Shown: piece by piece, positions 1 through 9,627 of the stretch
Numbering within the stretch: position 1 is the stretch's first letter
Layout of the letters: every line of letters starts with the position of its first letter
Source: Clostridium bornimense
GTDB lineage: Bacteria; Bacillota; Clostridia; Clostridiales; Clostridiaceae
Assembly: GCF_000577895.1 (NCBI RefSeq)
Contig: NZ_HG917869.1
Location: forward strand, 310,001 to 374,000
Reading direction: 5' to 3'
Length of the DNA: 64,000 bases
The notes under the pieces: model-generated
Told to the model about the DNA's origin: nothing
Databases searched by the model: none
What the model saw: only the letters and a program-made list of their open reading frames with translations
Made by a program: the position numbers and the translations under genes

Positions 1-252
1 GAAGCACTGCACCGTGAGATTAAAGAGGAGTTAGAATTAGATATAAAAAACTTACAGTTCTTAACTACAGTGGATTATGATTATGATAATTTCCATTTAA
101 CAATGCATTGTTTTATCTGTGAAATTGATGGAGGTAAGTTAAATCTAAATGCTCATAATGATGCAAAGTGGGTTACTTTTAGTGATTTAGAAAATCAAAA
201 ATGGGTTCCGGCAGATATTTTAGTTATAGATGTATTAAAAGAAGCTTTATAA
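1..252 (+). CDS. Nudix hydrolase, C-terminal part (5' end outside window)
   Basis: The reading frame is open from the first base and ends at a TAA at 250-252, giving the last 83 residues. It begins inside the Nudix box: REIKEELELDI fits the REUXEEXGU part of the signature, with the glutamates that bind the catalytic metal. The rest has the beta strands and the acidic WVTFSDLE segment typical of MutT-like NTP pyrophosphohydrolases. The family cleaves nucleoside diphosphates linked to another moiety, often to sanitise oxidised nucleotides. The substrate cannot be told from this fragment. The start lies upstream of the window. Confidence 0.8.
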   Translation, partial: EALHREIKEELELDIKNLQFLTTVDYDYDNFHLTMHCFICEIDGGKLNLNAHNDAKWVTFSDLENQKWVPADILVIDVLKEAL

Positions 253-686
253 GTTTGATTAATGGATTACAATAAGATCGTATAAAAGATATTACATTGA
301 ACTGGGCTGTTGTAATAACGATTATATTTCGTGAGAGCCTAGTTTAATTGTCAATTAACAACTTATTTAATTTTTAAGTACGGTAACAATATTTTTTATT
401 AGGACTATTTTTTCTGTGATACTTTTAAGATAATAGATTAGTTTACATAATCATAATTATGTTATTGTAAATTAATTATATTTAGATGATACAAGTTAGC
501 CATTTTGAATGCAAAATTTATTATATAAAGTAATAAATTTTATTATATATAGTAATAAAATTAAATATATCTTACATTTATAGTATAAAACACAAGTTTG
601 TAATAAATATTTTAGTAAAATATTAAAGAACATTAAAGAATTTTACGAAAATTAAATAGTAGAACAAAAGATAAAAGGAGAAACAA
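253..686. other. Intergenic region without a recognisable gene
   Basis: No convincing gene is seen here. A hairpin at 300-344 (9 bp arms AACTGGGCT/AGCCTAGTT with one G-T pair) may end the Nudix transcript, but it lacks a good T run. Around 525-560 there are two near-copies of an AT-rich segment, ATTATATAAAGTAATAAA and ATTATATATAGTAATAAA. The AT-rich 3' part probably carries the promoter of the chemotaxis gene, though no clear -35/-10 pair was found. Confidence 0.4.
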
Positions 687-2688
687 ATGAAAAAGAGTAA
701 GAAATTAAGAAGTATAAAAACAGTATTGATTCTTGGAACATTATTATTAGTTATTGTACCACCTGTAATTGTAAGTGCTATATCTTTAAGAGTAACGTCA
801 GTTGCATATAATGAAATGTTTAGTACTAATTCTGAAACGCTAACAAATATTGGAACTAATTTTATAAATAGTGAAATTAAACGTTATACAGATATAATGA
901 ATTCTTTAAGTGATAGTAATTTATATGAAAAAATTGAAAATAACATAGAAAAAGAAGTTTTATATGATACTTTTAATAATATATTGCAATGTAATACTAG
1001 TTTAGTTGATGTTTATTATAGCGATAAAAAAGGTAATCTTATAATAGGTTCTAGAAAAACATTACCAAGTGATTATAATGCACTAGAACAATCATGGTTT
1101 AAGGATAATATCAATAGCGATAAAGAATTTTCTATTACTAATTCATATAAAGACACTAACACAGATGAAATGGTTGTTTCTATGTACAAATCTATTATGA
1201 AAGATGGCAATTCATTAGGTGTATTAGGTTTGGATATAAATTTATCAAAGTTATCAGAGGCACTTTTATATGTAAAACAAGGTGATGAAGGAGACATAGC
1301 TGTTGTAGATAATACAGATAAAATTATTATTAGTAGCAATAGTAATCTAGTAGGAAGTAATGAGCAACTAAACTATGATAAATGGAAATATATTTCATTA
1401 AATAATAATGGTCTAGTAACTAGTAAATATAATAGCGATAAATATAAAATAAGTTTTAATACTGAAGAATTAACAGGGTGGAAGGTTTTTGTGAAGGTTC
1501 CATTATCAGAAATTTATGCTTCAAGAAATAAACTTATATTAATTAATGGAATGTCTACTGTTGGTTTACTTCTTATAAGTTCAATTATAGTAGTAATTGC
1601 TTCATTAAGAGTCTCAAAATTAGTATGTAAAGTACAAGAAGGATTAAATAGAGTAGCAGACTGTGAATTTAATTTTAGATTGAATGTTAATGGTACTACT
1701 ACGGAATTTAAAGAAGTTGAAGAAAGTTTTAACAAAATGCAGAGTAATATTGCACATTTAGTAAATCAAGTATCTTCGTCAATAGATGTTGTAAACAAAG
1801 AGACAGAAGATTCAGTAACAATAAGTACTAATATTTTAACATCTATGAATGATGTTAGTAATACAATCAATCAAATAGCTGATGGTACAATGCATTCATC
1901 TAGTGATTTAGACGACATATCTTCTAAGTTAGAAGAGTTATCAAATAATATGAATAATATTAAAAATATTGTTGAATAAGTAACCAATAGAGCCTTAGAA
2001 GCAAATGAGCTTGGAAAAGAAGGTTTAAGTATTTCAAATTTAGTAATGGATAAATCTAAATCTACAAAGGAAAGTACCAATAGTGTAACTGATGCCGTCA
2101 ATAGTGTAGCAAATAATTTAATAGAAATAGAAAAAATGAATCAAGCTATACGTTCAATTACAGAACAAACTAATCTTTTAGCATTAAATGCTGCTATTGA
2201 AGCTTCTAGAGCAGGTGAGCTTGGAAAAGGTTTTGCAGTAGTTGCAGAGGAAATTAGAAAACTTGCCGAGGAAACAGCTATTTCAGCAAAACAAATTGAT
2301 GAAGTAATTAAAACTATAAGAAATACTACAAATATTGCTGTTGAAAAGGTAAAAGAAACTAGTATTACAGTTTACTGATCAAGGAAAGGCTGTAATTGAG
2401 TCACAAGAGATTTTTAATAAAATTATTTGGGCTATAAGAGAATTAAGCAGAGAAGTTGAAGATATATTCCATAATATTTCCAATGTTAATAACATGAAAG
2501 ATAATTTAGTGGGACAAGTAGCAAATCTTTCTATAACTCTTGAAGAAACAGCCGCTGGTGCAGAAGAAGTGGCAGCTTTATCAGAAGAAGTAACTAGTGC
2601 ATCTTCAAGCAGTAAAGAAAAGTTCTATGAATTGAGAGATGTTGTAAAAGAACTTGAGGAATCTATAAAAGTGTTCAAGGTTGAGTAA
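687..2688 (+). pseudogene. Methyl-accepting chemotaxis protein, broken by one stop and one frameshift
   Basis: Read through, this encodes a membrane chemoreceptor: TM1 at residues 11-35, an extracellular Cache-like sensor to about 280, TM2 near 285-308, a HAMP domain, and a methyl-accepting signalling domain. The hairpin tip of the signalling domain is recognisable ([20 protein letters not shown] at about 2178-2237). The start has a good ribosome site, AAAGGAG at 675-681. Two lesions break it. An in-frame TAA lies at 1977-1979 and the same frame resumes directly after it. A one-base shift lies in the GTTTAC at 2370-2375, after which the frame beginning ACTGATCAAGG carries the remaining signalling helix to 2688. 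Such receptors pass ligand binding to CheA/CheW. The product would be a soluble-tail-less receptor, so it is probably inactive unless one or both lesions are sequencing errors. Confidence 0.85.
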
Positions 2689-2900
2689 ATTTTTATTAAT
2701 ATGAGTTATAAGAAATAAATAATTTTTTAACTATTAATATAAATAATATTTTTCTTCTTAGTTGATTATGAATAATTGACTTTGATAATTTTAGAAGTGA
2801 AGTATATCATGTACCAAGAAAAATAGTATTATTATTTATGAACATATCAAGTAAAACTAAGAAAATACCATTTAGCAACTTTGAAGGAGAATAATAAAGA

Positions 2901-3197
2901 ATGAAATATTTTATAGTTGAAGGTATATTAAAAAAACAAGAAAAAGTTGATGAAAGTATAATGAAAGAACATATGGCTTATACTCAAAAAGCAATGGATA
3001 CAGGATTAATATTAATGTCTGGATTAAAAGCAGATATGAGTGGTGGAATATTTGTTATAAAATCAGAGTCTATTGAAAAGTTAATGGAATATCTATCTTC
3101 TGAGCCATTTAAAGTTTCTGGTATACAAGATTATAAAGTTATAGAGTTTTCAGCTCATTACTTTAATCAATCACCTAGTAAGTGGTTTGATAATTAA
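2901..3197 (+). CDS. YciI-like (YCII family) protein
   Basis: A 98-residue protein of the YCII family: ferredoxin-like alpha/beta fold, N-terminal KYFIVEG strand, a conserved His at residue 24 (KEHMAY) and the LMSGLKADMSGGIFVIKSES core. Family members are small dimers that have been linked to dehydrohalogenase-like or muconolactone-isomerase-like chemistry, but most have no known role. A ribosome site GAAGGAGAA precedes the ATG. It is a single gene, with its own terminator at 3241-3273 facing the convergent peptidase gene. Confidence 0.75.
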   Translation: MKYFIVEGILKKQEKVDESIMKEHMAYTQKAMDTGLILMSGLKADMSGGIFVIKSESIEKLMEYLSSEPFKVSGIQDYKVIEFSAHYFNQSPSKWFDN

Positions 3198-3240
3198 TTT
3201 ATTATTGTTTTTATAAAATGGAATATTAGAGAAATAAACA

Positions 3241-3273
3241 AATCCCTTGCAAATTTAGTAGCAAGGGATTTTT
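3241..3273. terminator. Bidirectional intrinsic terminator
   Basis: Perfect 10 bp stem AATCCCTTGC/GCAAGGGATT with a 10 nt loop, a TTTTT run on the + side and a weaker T-rich tail on the - side. It separates the convergent YciI-like and M3 peptidase genes. Confidence 0.85.
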
Positions 3274-3279
3274 AAATGA

Positions 3280-4959
3280 TTATTTATCTAATTTAGATAT
3301 TAAATTTTCCATATATCCACTATCAAAAGGACTATCAAGACCAACATTATGAAGCATATTTTGGAATGTATCTTTTGCAGACTCCATAGAAAAGGCTAAA
3401 TATTTATTCCAAGCATCGTAATAATTTTCATTCATCTTAATCTTAAATTGAAGAGCACAAGTTTGTGCTATGCAATAATCAATATAATAGAATGGACTCA
3501 TATATATATGTCTTTGAAGTTGCCATCTACGACCTTCTCCAAGAAAATCATCATTTTCATATTTTAAATGAGGTTTATATTGAGATTCAAGGTTTTGCCA
3601 AACTTGTCTTCTTTCTTCTTTAGTAAGTTCAGGTTTAGAATAAATTATTTCTTGGAATTCATCTACCATGCATCCATATGGAATAAAGGCTATAGCATAT
3701 TCTAAATGCATTTTGCGATAATCATCAGCTCTATCTCCAAAGAATAAATCCATCCATTTTTCTGTAAAGAATTCCATAGACATTGAATGGGTTTCAGCAG
3801 TTTCCATTTTAATATCATTATGTTCCATTATCTCATCATTTCTTGTTATAAATCCTTGGAAAGCATGTCCGCATTCATGAGTTATTACATCAACATCACC
3901 ACTTGTACCATTAAAGTTTGCAAAAATTATCGGAGCTTTATAAGTATATAACATATCCATATAACCTCCGCCAGCTTTATTAGCTCTGCCTAGAACATCA
4001 AAAAGTTCATGATCTAGCATGAAGTCAAAGAATTCTTTAGTTTCAGGAGATAACTCACTGTACATTTTCTTTCCAGCTTTAAAGATATCATCGGCAGTTC
4101 CAATAGGGGCTGGATTTCCTTCTAAATAATAAACACCTTCATCAACGGAATCTAGTTTTCCTAGAGATAATCTTTTTCTTCTTTCATCATGAAGTTTAGA
4201 TGCAAAAGGAACTAAGTATCTTTTTACTTCTTCTCTAAACTTTCTAACATCTTCAATGCCATAGGTAGTCCTTCTTAAAGAATAATAGGCAAGTTCGACG
4301 TAACTCTTATAGCCTAACTTTTTTGCTTGCTCAGTTCTGTTCTTAACCATTTTGTCATAGATATCATCTAAATTATCTTTGATTTTTTCAAGTGCCATAC
4401 TTCTAGCTTTAGTTGCTTTAATCCTCACATTTCTATCTTTAGATGTTAGGTACTTTTCAAGAAGAGAAAGATTTAATTTTTCTCCTTCGAAATCAATGCT
4501 AACTTCTGCTAAAAGTTTGCTATATTCAGAAATTAGTTTGTTTTCTTCTTGCTTAAGAGAAATTATTGATTTATCAAAAGATTTTAGATCAAATTCTATA
4601 TCTTTAAAAGCTATCTTTCCTATTTTATCTTCTAGGTAGCCTTTGAAATTAGTATTAAATAATGCTTTCTTATATTCATTTTCAAATGCTGTAATTTTAG
4701 GTGATATTTCATCATAATAATTTTGTTCTTCTTCATAGAATTTATCGGTAACATCACCATCATATCTTAATTGTGCTAAGATCATTGCAGTTGCCATCTT
4801 TTTAGTTAATTCATAGTATTTTTTATGGGCTAAAAACTGTTGTTCTCCCGATTTTGCTTCTTTGAATTCTTTTAAAATTTCTTTACCTTCTTTTTCAAAA
4901 GATTCAATTGTGATTCTTTTGTATGGTAGGGTGCTTAATTTAAAATTGCTTTCTGTCAT
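3280..4959 (-). CDS. M3 family oligoendopeptidase
   Basis: A 559-residue cytoplasmic zinc peptidase. The thimet/oligopeptidase-F motif HECGH lies near residue 362, followed by the downstream glutamate region (MKMETAETHSMSMEFF) expected for the third zinc ligand. The length and the N-terminus fit the shorter M3 group found in firmicutes that is related to, but distinct from, classical PepF. These enzymes trim short peptides after uptake or protein turnover. The ribosome site AAGGAGAAAATGT precedes the ATG. It is a monocistronic gene, divergent from hcp. The broad family is certain, the exact subfamily less so. Confidence 0.9.
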   Translation of the reverse strand: MTESNFKLSTLPYKRITIESFEKEGKEILKEFKEAKSGEQQFLAHKKYYELTKKMATAMILAQLRYDGDVTDKFYEEEQNYYDEISPKITAFENEYKKALFNTNFKGYLEDKIGKIAFKDIEFDLKSFDKSIISLKQEENKLISEYSKLLAEVSIDFEGEKLNLSLLEKYLTSKDRNVRIKATKARSMALEKIKDNLDDIYDKMVKNRTEQAKKLGYKSYVELAYYSLRRTTYGIEDVRKFREEVKRYLVPFASKLHDERRKRLSLGKLDSVDEGVYYLEGNPAPIGTADDIFKAGKKMYSELSPETKEFFDFMLDHELFDVLGRANKAGGGYMDMLYTYKAPIIFANFNGTSGDVDVITHECGHAFQGFITRNDEIMEHNDIKMETAETHSMSMEFFTEKWMDLFFGDRADDYRKMHLEYAIAFIPYGCMVDEFQEIIYSKPELTKEERRQVWQNLESQYKPHLKYENDDFLGEGRRWQLQRHIYMSPFYYIDYCIAQTCALQFKIKMNENYYDAWNKYLAFSMESAKDTFQNMLHNVGLDSPFDSGYMENLISKLDK

Positions 4960-5180
4960 TACATTTTCTCCTTAAAATTTTATATTAAATCTTACATTAC
5001 TATATTATAGTACTTTTTCATTATATATACTATATTGAGATGTATAGACAGTGATGTAGTTATAAATAACATATATATAAAATATCAATTAGCATTACAA
5101 ATTTAAATATATTATACATATTGCATAAACTAAATTAAATTAGGGAAATACAAAAGTAATATAAGAATTTAAATTTACTA

Positions 5181-5196
5181 ATTGTATATGTACAAT
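5181..5196. promoter_or_regulatory. Inverted repeat upstream of hcp, possible regulator site
   Basis: ATTGTA-TATG-TACAAT is a 6-4-6 inverted repeat 50 bases before the hcp start. Hcp genes are commonly controlled by CRP/FNR-family nitrosative-stress regulators that bind sites of this geometry. Only the symmetry is seen; the regulator is inferred. Confidence 0.35.
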
Positions 5197-5245
5197 TCAC
5201 GGTGGATTCTAATATTAAAAAATAAAAAGAGGAAGGTAAAGTTTT

Positions 5246-6919
5246 ATGAGTAACAACATGGATATGGAATACCCTATGTTCTGTTATCAATGTGAACAGA
5301 CAGCGGGAGGAAAAGGATGTACTAAGCTTGGTGTATGTGGTAAGACACCAGAAGTTGCAAATCTACAGGATTTATTAATATTTCAAATAAAAGGTATAAG
5401 TTGTTATGCAAATGAAATAATTAAAAAAGGTGAAAATGTAGATAAATCAATAGTAAGGTTTATCGAAAATAGTTTGTTTACGACTCTTACTAATGTTAAT
5501 TTTGATGCGGATGTTCATGTTGAAATGCTTAAGGAATCTCAAAAAATAAAGGATGAGCTAAAAAAGAAAATCGGAAAAATTAAAAATGATACTGCACATG
5601 TTACGTATACTTTGAGTAGTAGTAAATCAGAGATGATTAAGGATTCAAAGATAGCAGGAATTATGTATGATAATGAGTTAGATCCTGATATACGTTCGTT
5701 AAGACAGACTATAGTATACGGATTAAAAGGAATAAGTGCATATGGACATCAGGCAAGGGAATTAGGATATTATGATGATGAAGTTGATAATTTCTATGTA
5801 AGAGCTCTTGAAGCAGTATGTGATGATAGTCTTACTGTTGAAGAACTGATAAGGTGGACTATGAGAACAGGTGAGATGAGTATTGCAGTAATGAAAAAAT
5901 TAGATGAAGCTAATACTACTGTTTATAAAAATCCAGAGCCGCATATCGTCAATGTAAAGATTAGAAAAGGCCCTTTTATTATTGTATCTGGGCATGATTT
6001 GAAAGACTTAGAAATGCTGCTTAAGCAAACAGAAGGAAAAGGCATTAATATCTATACTCATGGAGAAATGTTACCTTGTCATGGATATCCGGGATTAAAA
6101 AAGTACAGTCATCTTATAGGAAATTACGGGGGAGCATGGCAAGATCAACAGAAGGAATTTGATAACATTCCAGGTTGTATTTTAATGACTACAAATTGTC
6201 TTATGAAACCAAGAGAATCTTATAAAGACAGAATATTTACTACAAATGTAGTAGGTTGGGATGGAGTTCAATTTATAGATAGAAATGAAAAAGGAGAAAA
6301 AGATTTTACTCCAATAATAGAAAAGGCATTAGAACTTGGAGGTTTTGAAGAGGATGAAGAGCCAGATGAAATTGTCGTTGGATTTGGCCATAATGCAACA
6401 TTAAGTCATGCAGAAGATATTGTAAAGGCAGTTAAGGAGGGAAAAATAAGACATTTCTTTGTAATAGGAGGATGTGATGGTGCAAGACCAGGAAGAAGCT
6501 ATTATACTGAATTTGCTAAAAAGGTACCGAAAGATTGTGTTATATTAACCCTTGCATGTGGAAAATATAGATTCAATAAACTTGATTTTGGTGAAGTTGC
6601 AGGTCTTCCAAGACTTCTAGATGTTGGTCAATGTAATGATGTATTTTCTGCTGTAAGAATAGCAACTGTACTTGCAGATGCATTTGAAACAGATGTAAAT
6701 AGTTTACCACTTTCCATAATATTATCATGGTATGAACAAAAAGCTGTAGCAGATTTACTTGCATTATTATCCCTTGGAATAAAAGGAATGTATATAGGTC
6801 CATCTTTGCCCGCATTTTTTAGTCCAAATGTTCTTCAATATTTAGTTGATACATTTGATTTAAAGGTAATAAGTACAGCTGATGATGATTTAAAATCATG
6901 TTTGCAACAAAGAGTCTAA
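5246..6919 (+). CDS. hcp: Hydroxylamine reductase / hybrid-cluster protein
   Basis: A 557-residue Hcp. The N-terminal cysteines C13, C16, C25 and C31 (CYQCEQTAGGKGC, then GVC) bind the conventional Fe-S cluster. The C-terminal half holds the hybrid-cluster ligands, with the landmarks GHDLKDL, THGEMLPCHGYPGL, GGCDGARPGRSYY and LTLACGKYRFN. Hcp reduces nitric oxide or hydroxylamine and also has S-nitrosylase activity in some bacteria; it protects anaerobes from nitrosative stress. It acts in the cytoplasm. There is no hcr or ferredoxin gene next to it. An inverted repeat at 5181-5196 may be its operator. The ribosome site AGAGGAAGG lies 9 bases before the ATG. Confidence 0.96.
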   Translation: MSNNMDMEYPMFCYQCEQTAGGKGCTKLGVCGKTPEVANLQDLLIFQIKGISCYANEIIKKGENVDKSIVRFIENSLFTTLTNVNFDADVHVEMLKESQKIKDELKKKIGKIKNDTAHVTYTLSSSKSEMIKDSKIAGIMYDNELDPDIRSLRQTIVYGLKGISAYGHQARELGYYDDEVDNFYVRALEAVCDDSLTVEELIRWTMRTGEMSIAVMKKLDEANTTVYKNPEPHIVNVKIRKGPFIIVSGHDLKDLEMLLKQTEGKGINIYTHGEMLPCHGYPGLKKYSHLIGNYGGAWQDQQKEFDNIPGCILMTTNCLMKPRESYKDRIFTTNVVGWDGVQFIDRNEKGEKDFTPIIEKALELGGFEEDEEPDEIVVGFGHNATLSHAEDIVKAVKEGKIRHFFVIGGCDGARPGRSYYTEFAKKVPKDCVILTLACGKYRFNKLDFGEVAGLPRLLDVGQCNDVFSAVRIATVLADAFETDVNSLPLSIILSWYEQKAVADLLALLSLGIKGMYIGPSLPAFFSPNVLQYLVDTFDLKVISTADDDLKSCLQQRV

Positions 6920-6928
6920 AAATAAATT

Positions 6929-6958
6929 AGGACTATGCGATGATTAGTGCATAGTCCT
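6929..6958. terminator. Hairpin between convergent hcp and nuclease genes
   Basis: Perfect 10 bp stem AGGACTATGC/GCATAGTCCT with a 10 nt loop. Both flanks are AT-rich but the T runs are short, so it probably acts as a shared, moderate terminator. Confidence 0.65.
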
Positions 6959-6971
6959 GTATTTGCCTAAA

Positions 6972-7952
6972 TTATCTTTTTGCTTTTCTATATCCAGCTT
7001 CAATAGCTTCATTTTCAGAATTAAAAGTTACTAGATATTCTGAATCAGCCATGTTTTCATAATCTCTTTGACCTGGGCAATGATAAATTTTAGATTTAGA
7101 ATTGCCTCTTATAATAGTTGCCTCAGTAGATGATGGTTGTGATGAAGTATTTTCATCAGATTGGTTCGAAGTATTTGAATTTAGAGAGTCACCATCTATT
7201 ATAGTATTTTCGCCTAATGCACTATTGCCTGTACTATAATCAATTGTTATACCAGGTTGAACATTATAAATAAATACATTAAATTCAATACCTTCACCAT
7301 TATCTTCTACAGACATTGCTTCTATTTGAACACCTTTTGCTACAAGATCATTACCTTCGAATACTGGTGTTACTCTATATAAAACATGGTTATTTGTTTC
7401 TTTAACATAGTCTGCTACCATATTTTCAAATGGTAGCATTCCATCAACATTTAAGTATCTTGTTCCAGTAATTAAATTAAGTTCGTTAGCATTTTCCGCT
7501 GTTAATTGGAATCCGATTAAATGACATCTATTATATAAGTATTTTCCACTAATAGAATCATATTTTACAGTTTGCCATCCTGTTGGTTTGACAGAACTAA
7601 TGGATTCTCTCTCTGATGTAGGCATTATATCAGTTCCAACATTAGCGAAGGCAACACCACATCTTCCTAGTTCATCTAATGGACTATATTTCTCAAAGGA
7701 TGTTGTTGTTAAATCAGAAGCAGAAAAGTTAGGTTTATTTTCATTTATTTCAATATAAGCTTTTCCAGAATAAGCTGGGATATCAGAAATTGTAGCTGAT
7801 GCATTTGACGAGCTAAGAAAGTTATTTGTTGACTCATTTAAGTTGTTAGTAGCTTGGCCATCTTCAATATTTACGCATCCTATTGCTGATAATAACATTA
7901 AGAGCATAAATGTACAAAATGTAATTTTTTTAATAATAGATTTCTTTTTCAT
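6972..7952 (-). CDS. DNA/RNA non-specific endonuclease, predicted lipoprotein
   Basis: A 326-residue exported nuclease. The N-terminus is a lipoprotein signal with lipobox LSAIGC and Cys26 as the lipidated residue. A low-complexity Asn/Ser linker follows. The core around residue 142, YNRCHLIGFQL, then TGTRYLNVDGMLPFEN, matches the His-containing active site of the secreted non-specific endonuclease type (DRGH-like motif, here NRCH). A Ser/Thr/Asn-rich linker leads to a C-terminal YHCPGQRDYENM...AGYRKAKR module, like the Ada-type/Excalibur-like tails seen on many surface nucleases. The start overlaps the stop of the upstream gene by one base (TAATG), so translation is coupled. Likely roles are nucleic-acid scavenging or defence at the cell surface. 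Confidence 0.85.
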   Translation of the reverse strand: MKKKSIIKKITFCTFMLLMLLSAIGCVNIEDGQATNNLNESTNNFLSSSNASATISDIPAYSGKAYIEINENKPNFSASDLTTTSFEKYSPLDELGRCGVAFANVGTDIMPTSERESISSVKPTGWQTVKYDSISGKYLYNRCHLIGFQLTAENANELNLITGTRYLNVDGMLPFENMVADYVKETNNHVLYRVTPVFEGNDLVAKGVQIEAMSVEDNGEGIEFNVFIYNVQPGITIDYSTGNSALGENTIIDGDSLNSNTSNQSDENTSSQPSSTEATIIRGNSKSKIYHCPGQRDYENMADSEYLVTFNSENEAIEAGYRKAKR

Positions 7953-8371
7953 TAGTTTGTTCTCCTATAAAATTCTTTTGTTATTTTTTCATGGGATGAT
8001 CCTTGAAAATCCATAGTTTCAATTAGGGACCATTTGCCATCTTTTAGATCTATATCAAAGTATAAATCTGCTGGATAATCTCTATTCCAACGATAGATGA
8101 TTAGATTATCAATTTTTTCAATATAGGTGTTTAATGTTGTATCTTCTACCAATGCGTAATTATCATCTTCACATTGATGAAGAAAGTCACTAGATATTTT
8201 GATATTGTTATTATCAATATCTTTATAGAGCTTATAAGAATATTCATTCATATAAAGGAGTTTATCTTTTAATAAATCTTTTATATTAGCTCTAAGTAAT
8301 TTGTCTTGGCTTTGTCTTCTTTTATTAAACATCATTCCATTATTATTATCTAGACAAACAATGACATTCAT
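7952..8371 (-). CDS. Unknown protein upstream of and coupled to the nuclease
   Basis: A 139-residue cytoplasmic protein with no signal peptide or membrane helix. It begins MNVIVCLDNNNGMMFNKRRQ and is rich in charged residues. I recall similar proteins beside nuclease genes in clostridia, sometimes called ribonuclease Z without a real match to that family; no RNase Z metal motif (HxHxDH) is present here. The stop codon overlaps the nuclease ATG (TAATG), which implies co-expression. It might assist or inhibit the nuclease, but this is inference. The ribosome site GGGGAGGAAT precedes the ATG. Confidence 0.7.
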   Translation of the reverse strand: MNVIVCLDNNNGMMFNKRRQSQDKLLRANIKDLLKDKLLYMNEYSYKLYKDIDNNNIKISSDFLHQCEDDNYALVEDTTLNTYIEKIDNLIIYRWNRDYPADLYFDIDLKDGKWSLIETMDFQGSSHEKITKEFYRRTN

Positions 8372-8555
8372 TTCTATTCCTCCCCATATTCTTATGTATA
8401 CTTAGTTATTATACCAAATAGTTTATGTAAAATGATTAGAAAATAGATAAAATAATGTGGTAATTGTAGTAAGGAATAGATGAAATAAACTAGATAAGAA
8501 AAAGGAACACTGTTATAATATTTTTTAGAATTTTAAGATAACGAGGAGTAATTAC

Positions 8556-9515
8556 ATGAAATTTTATTTAGCACCAATGGAAGGAATTACGGGATATATT
8601 TATAGAAATACATATAAAAAGTATTTTGATAATATTGACAAATATTTCACACCGTTTATCGTTACGAATAAAGGCACAAGTCTTAAGACAAAAGAATTAA
8701 GAGACATCTTACCTGAAAATAATAAAGGGATAAATATTGTTCCTCAAATTCTTACTAATAATTCAGAGGATTTTATTAATACAGCTAAAAAGCTACAGCA
8801 ATTAGGATATAATGTGGTTAATTTGAATTTAGGATGCCCTGCCGGTACTGTAGTTTCAAAATATAGGGGATCAGGTTTTCTAGCTAAAAGAGAAGAACTT
8901 GATATATTTCTAGATGAAATATTCAAAATGGATAATATGAAAATATCTATAAAGACTAGAATAGGAAAAGACAGTCCAGATGAATTTTATGAACTAATAA
9001 AAATATATAATAAGTATCCATTAGAAGAATTAATTATTCATCCTAGAACACGAGAAGACTTTTATGGTAATAAGCCTAATTTAGAAGTATTTAAAGATGC
9101 ATTAACTTTAAGTGCAAATCCAGTATGTTATAATGGCGATATTTTCACATCGTCAGATTATGATAAATTAATAAAAACATTCCCAGATATAGATACTGTA
9201 ATGGTTGGAAGGGGACTTCTAGCAAATCCTGCTCTAATATGCGAGATTAAAGATAAGGTTTATTTAGATAAAAAAGTTTTAAAAGACTTTCATGATGAAA
9301 TATTAGAGCAATATAGAGAGTTATTTAATGAAGATAGAAATGCAATATTTAGAATGAAAGAATTATGGGGATATATGATTCATGTTTTTTCTGATAATAA
9401 GAAATATGCTAAGAAGATAAGGAAAGCACAGAAACTAAGTGATTATAATGATGCTGTTTCTAGTTTATTTAATGATCAAGAAATCTTAAGAGGTGCAGGA
9501 TTATTTAGTGAGTAA
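8556..9515 (+). CDS. dus: tRNA-dihydrouridine synthase
   Basis: A 319-residue FMN-dependent TIM-barrel enzyme. It reduces specific uridines in tRNA D-loops to dihydrouridine. It opens with the family hallmark LAPMEGITGYIYR. The catalytic cysteine is Cys94 in NLGCPAGTVV. IKTRIG, IIHPRTR and the FMN phosphate-binding MVGRGLLANP follow. The C-terminal helical domain binds tRNA. The ribosome site CGAGGAG precedes the ATG. It is monocistronic, followed after 112 bases by polC. The Dus subtype cannot be fixed by eye. Confidence 0.93.
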   Translation: MKFYLAPMEGITGYIYRNTYKKYFDNIDKYFTPFIVTNKGTSLKTKELRDILPENNKGINIVPQILTNNSEDFINTAKKLQQLGYNVVNLNLGCPAGTVVSKYRGSGFLAKREELDIFLDEIFKMDNMKISIKTRIGKDSPDEFYELIKIYNKYPLEELIIHPRTREDFYGNKPNLEVFKDALTLSANPVCYNGDIFTSSDYDKLIKTFPDIDTVMVGRGLLANPALICEIKDKVYLDKKVLKDFHDEILEQYRELFNEDRNAIFRMKELWGYMIHVFSDNKKYAKKIRKAQKLSDYNDAVSSLFNDQEILRGAGLFSE

Positions 9516-9627
9516 ATCTATTTTTTTATCTACGTCACGTACATCTTTACTTTTAGAAGTAAAAATGTAAAAATGTTATATATAATAATTTTAAATAAGA
9601 CTTTTGCAAAGAAGGTTTAGATGTACG

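Noticed and set aside
2046-2378. A separate small chemotaxis gene
   Set aside because: It is in the same frame as the upstream receptor, directly after the stop codon, and has no ribosome site. It is part of the same damaged gene.
6573-6815. Minus-strand frame inside hcp
   Set aside because: It lies fully inside a certain gene, has an odd composition and no ribosome site.
9531-9545. TACGTCACGTACATC near dus, similar to inverted sequence at 42781-42795
   Set aside because: Both lie in gene-end regions, and the second copy is a terminator arm. The resemblance is short and may be chance.
9604-9627. TTG start for PolC at 9604
   Set aside because: No ribosome site precedes it, and the homologous N-terminus begins near the ATG at 9628.
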